Shown one piece after another: positions 6,864-8,095 of a stretch of 8,095 bases of DNA; position 1 is the first letter of the stretch, and each line of letters starts with the position of its first letter. A program made the position numbers and the translations under genes. Location of the stretch: positions 1 to 8,095 of the forward strand of contig DATJEN010000192.1 in NCBI GenBank assembly GCA_035496575.1. Direction: 5' to 3'. The notes under the pieces were generated by a model, which saw only the letters and a program-made list of their open reading frames with translations, searched no databases and was not told the DNA's origin. The stretch comes from PALSA-1355 sp035496575 (GTDB taxonomy: Bacteria > Planctomycetota > Planctomycetia > Pirellulales > PALSA-1355).

Positions 6864-7184
6864 TCAATTGTGATCGTGCGCCGAAAGCGCGACAGAACTC
6901 GGCTTGGAGCCGACGAGGGCTAGCTCTTGACCGCAATCGCACACCATCCGCCGCGAGGGAACCTGCCGTTTGCACTTGGGGCAGATTTTCGACCACGGCT
7001 TCTTCACGGCCCGCTTTTCATCCGTGACCGCTTTGGCCTTAAGCGCCGCGCGGGTTTTGGCATCGGCGCGTGCCAGCGCACATTGCGGATGCATGCCTCC
7101 GAGCGAGTACGAAGGTTTGTGGCACACCGGGCAAACGGCTTTGGTGCCAAGGGGAATGATCGGTACTGGCTTTCGCTCGCTCAC
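6864..7184 (-). CDS. Small double zinc-ribbon protein (GTG start)
   Basis: A 106-residue hydrophilic protein with two metal-binding knuckle sets. The first is CPVC (18-21) with HPQC (32-35), and the second is CPKC (68-71) with CDC (82-84). Each offers four Cys/His ligands, as expected for two zinc ribbons, joined by a lysine/alanine-rich helix (about 37-62). Such proteins bind nucleic acid or protein partners, and nothing here tells which. The open frame extends upstream to an ATG at 7295, but the GTG at 7184 is preceded by a complete AGGAGG seven bases away, while the extra 37 residues (Gly/Ser/Pro-rich) look non-coding, so the GTG is chosen. The C-terminus ends with the histidine-containing SAHDHN. 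The BON gene follows after 27 bases. Confidence 0.82.
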   Translation of the reverse strand: MSERKPVPIIPLGTKAVCPVCHKPSYSLGGMHPQCALARADAKTRAALKAKAVTDEKRAVKKPWSKICPKCKRQVPSRRMVCDCGQELALVGSKPSSVALSAHDHN

Positions 7185-7361
7185 GCTCGCGCCTCCTGAA
7201 TTAAAACCCGATGGCCCGCTACGCGGGACGCACCTGCTCGCGCCATCCGAGTTCGAGCAAAAACCACCTGCTGGCCAACGCACGCCCAACCCCATCCTGC
7301 TGGTGCGCTAACCGCGTTGTATGTCGTGCGCAGCCGCCAAGGCCGCGCAAGCTTTCGAAAA
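7185..7361. promoter_or_regulatory. Leader region of the zinc-ribbon/BON pair
   Basis: This 177-base gap between the stop of the 214-residue protein gene and the GTG start should contain the promoter or read-through leader of the pair. It holds a perfect 5-bp hairpin (7215-7219 with 7223-7227, loop TAC) about 30 bases before the start codon and close to the AGGAGG. A TACAAC box (7321 to 7316, minus strand) is a possible -10 element, but no good -35 box stands at the right distance. Transcription from the upstream gene is equally possible. Confidence 0.3.
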
Positions 7362-8006
7362 TTATCGAGTAAACGCAACTTTCATCAGTTTCTTGCTGCT
7401 CGAGCCCTTCTTTTTCGCGTGCGCAGAGCGCGCGGGACTCGCAATTTTGACTCCGGCGACCTTGGCTGACGCGTTTCGAACGCGCTTGCTCGACCGCAAC
7501 GCGCCGGCCGACTGTTCGTTACGGGCGCGAACCGATTGGAAGGGCATGCCTTCCGGTCTGCGGTATCGCTCGGCGCGTAAAAACCAAAAGGCCAACCCGC
7601 CTGTATTGTGGTACGAGCCCGGGCTCGTCGAATGGGCTGCGCGGACGGCACGAACCCCCAGCGAGCCTTTCTTGCCTGTCGTTTGCCAGCCACGGCGTTC
7701 CATCAGGATGCGCACCACGACTCCCACGGCCTGTCGCAGCCGCTTCGCCCGCCGCGGATGCTGGGTAGCCAAAAAGCGGTCAATTTCCGGCAAACTCTCC
7801 AGCTCGCGCACGACGCCCGCCAGCGGCGGCCGGTCGTGGTGTAACTCCGATTCTTCCATGCGGCGCTGTCGATCGGGATCGTTGAAGAACTCCAGTATTT
7901 CATCGAAAGGCTGCTGGCGCCCGCTGAGCACGTCGACGAAGGTTCGGCCCTGGCGATCTTCTAAAAACGCGCTGCGCGAGAGTGTCCACCTGGCCCGGGT
8001 CGACAT
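7362..8006 (-). CDS. Hypothetical protein with lysine-rich, histone-H1-like tail (214 aa)
   Basis: Not recognised as a named family. Residues 1-110 are charged and mostly helical by composition, including IDRFLATQHPRRAKRLRQAV (75-94) and the block VVVRILMERRGWQ (97-109). A central segment, SYHNTGGLAFWFLRAERYRR (131-150), is aromatic-rich and looks like a folded core. From about residue 168 to 214 the chain is a low-complexity Lys/Arg/Ala/Ser tail (SSKR, SAKVAGVK, AHAKKK, SSSKK) that recalls bacterial histone-H1-like proteins, which suggests nucleic acid binding, by inference only. No signal peptide or membrane span is seen. The ATG at 8006 is well fixed because an in-frame TGA stands only nine bases upstream of it (8018-8016). 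The Shine-Dalgarno sequence is weak. It lies upstream of the zinc-ribbon/BON pair on the same strand, 177 bases away. Confidence 0.75.
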   Translation of the reverse strand: MSTRARWTLSRSAFLEDRQGRTFVDVLSGRQQPFDEILEFFNDPDRQRRMEESELHHDRPPLAGVVRELESLPEIDRFLATQHPRRAKRLRQAVGVVVRILMERRGWQTTGKKGSLGVRAVRAAHSTSPGSYHNTGGLAFWFLRAERYRRPEGMPFQSVRARNEQSAGALRSSKRVRNASAKVAGVKIASPARSAHAKKKGSSSKKLMKVAFTR

Positions 8007-8061
8007 TGGATATTCTCACGAAAAAGACGTGCCGTTTGGGCGGAGTTGCAACTTTCGGACC

Positions 8062-8080
8062 TACAAAAATTGTATGTCAA
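8062..8080 (-). promoter_or_regulatory. Candidate promoter/operator elements upstream of the 214-aa protein gene
   Basis: On the minus strand TTGACA (8080 to 8075), a perfect -35 consensus, is followed directly by TACAAT (8074 to 8069), a near-consensus -10. The two cannot form one promoter because they are adjacent. A small palindrome TACAA-AAA-TTGTA spans 8062-8074. For the TTGACA, the hexamer at 17 bases spacing is CGAAAG, a poor -10. The window edge hides any -35 partner for TACAAT. A promoter here is likely, but which boxes are used is unclear. Confidence 0.3.
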
Positions 8081-8095
8081 CAAGCACCTAATCGC

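Noticed and set aside
7321..8091. A 256-codon plus-strand open frame
   Set aside because: It is antisense to the 214-aa protein gene, has irregular composition, and lacks a family match or ribosome binding site.

Overview
The window is GC-rich bacterial chromosome. It looks like a planctomycete, probably of the Pirellulales type. That placement is inferred from the style of several proteins (a short BON protein without a signal peptide, a small zinc-ribbon protein, a lysine-rich protein of unknown function and an MFS carrier of a type I associate with that group). No marker gene proves it.

Positions 2-4128, plus strand, hold one tightly packed operon whose beginning lies outside the window. 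In order it encodes the C-terminal part of an RmlD-like NAD(P)-dependent sugar reductase/epimerase, a complete DegT/DnrJ/EryC1/StrS PLP aminotransferase, a GHMP sugar 1-kinase that resembles the kinase domain of plant L-arabinokinase more than galactokinase, and a ten-helix EamA/DMT transporter. The genes overlap by 14, 4 and 4 bases, so translational coupling is likely. Together they suggest a small pathway that reduces or epimerises, aminates and anomerically phosphorylates a sugar or cyclitol, with a carrier for the substrate or product. The actual substrate cannot be read from the sequence.

Positions 4158-5609, minus strand, hold an MFS transporter convergent with the operon. Its open frame runs on to 5810, but the extra 67 codons do not look coding, and a TTG start at 5609 is preferred. 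A gene-poor stretch of about 390 bases follows, then a tRNA-His(GTG) gene at 6001-6075 with a hairpin in its 3' trailer, then a small basic hypothetical protein (6239-6508) whose stop codon lies inside a perfect 8-bp inverted repeat.

The right end is a minus-strand cluster. It contains a 214-residue unknown protein with a histone-H1-like basic tail (8006-7362), a 106-residue double zinc-ribbon protein with a GTG start and a full Shine-Dalgarno sequence (7184-6864), and a 79-residue BON-domain protein (6836-6597). The last two probably form an operon.

No mobile element, CRISPR array or rRNA gene was seen. The most interesting part is the arabinokinase-like kinase and the operon around it.
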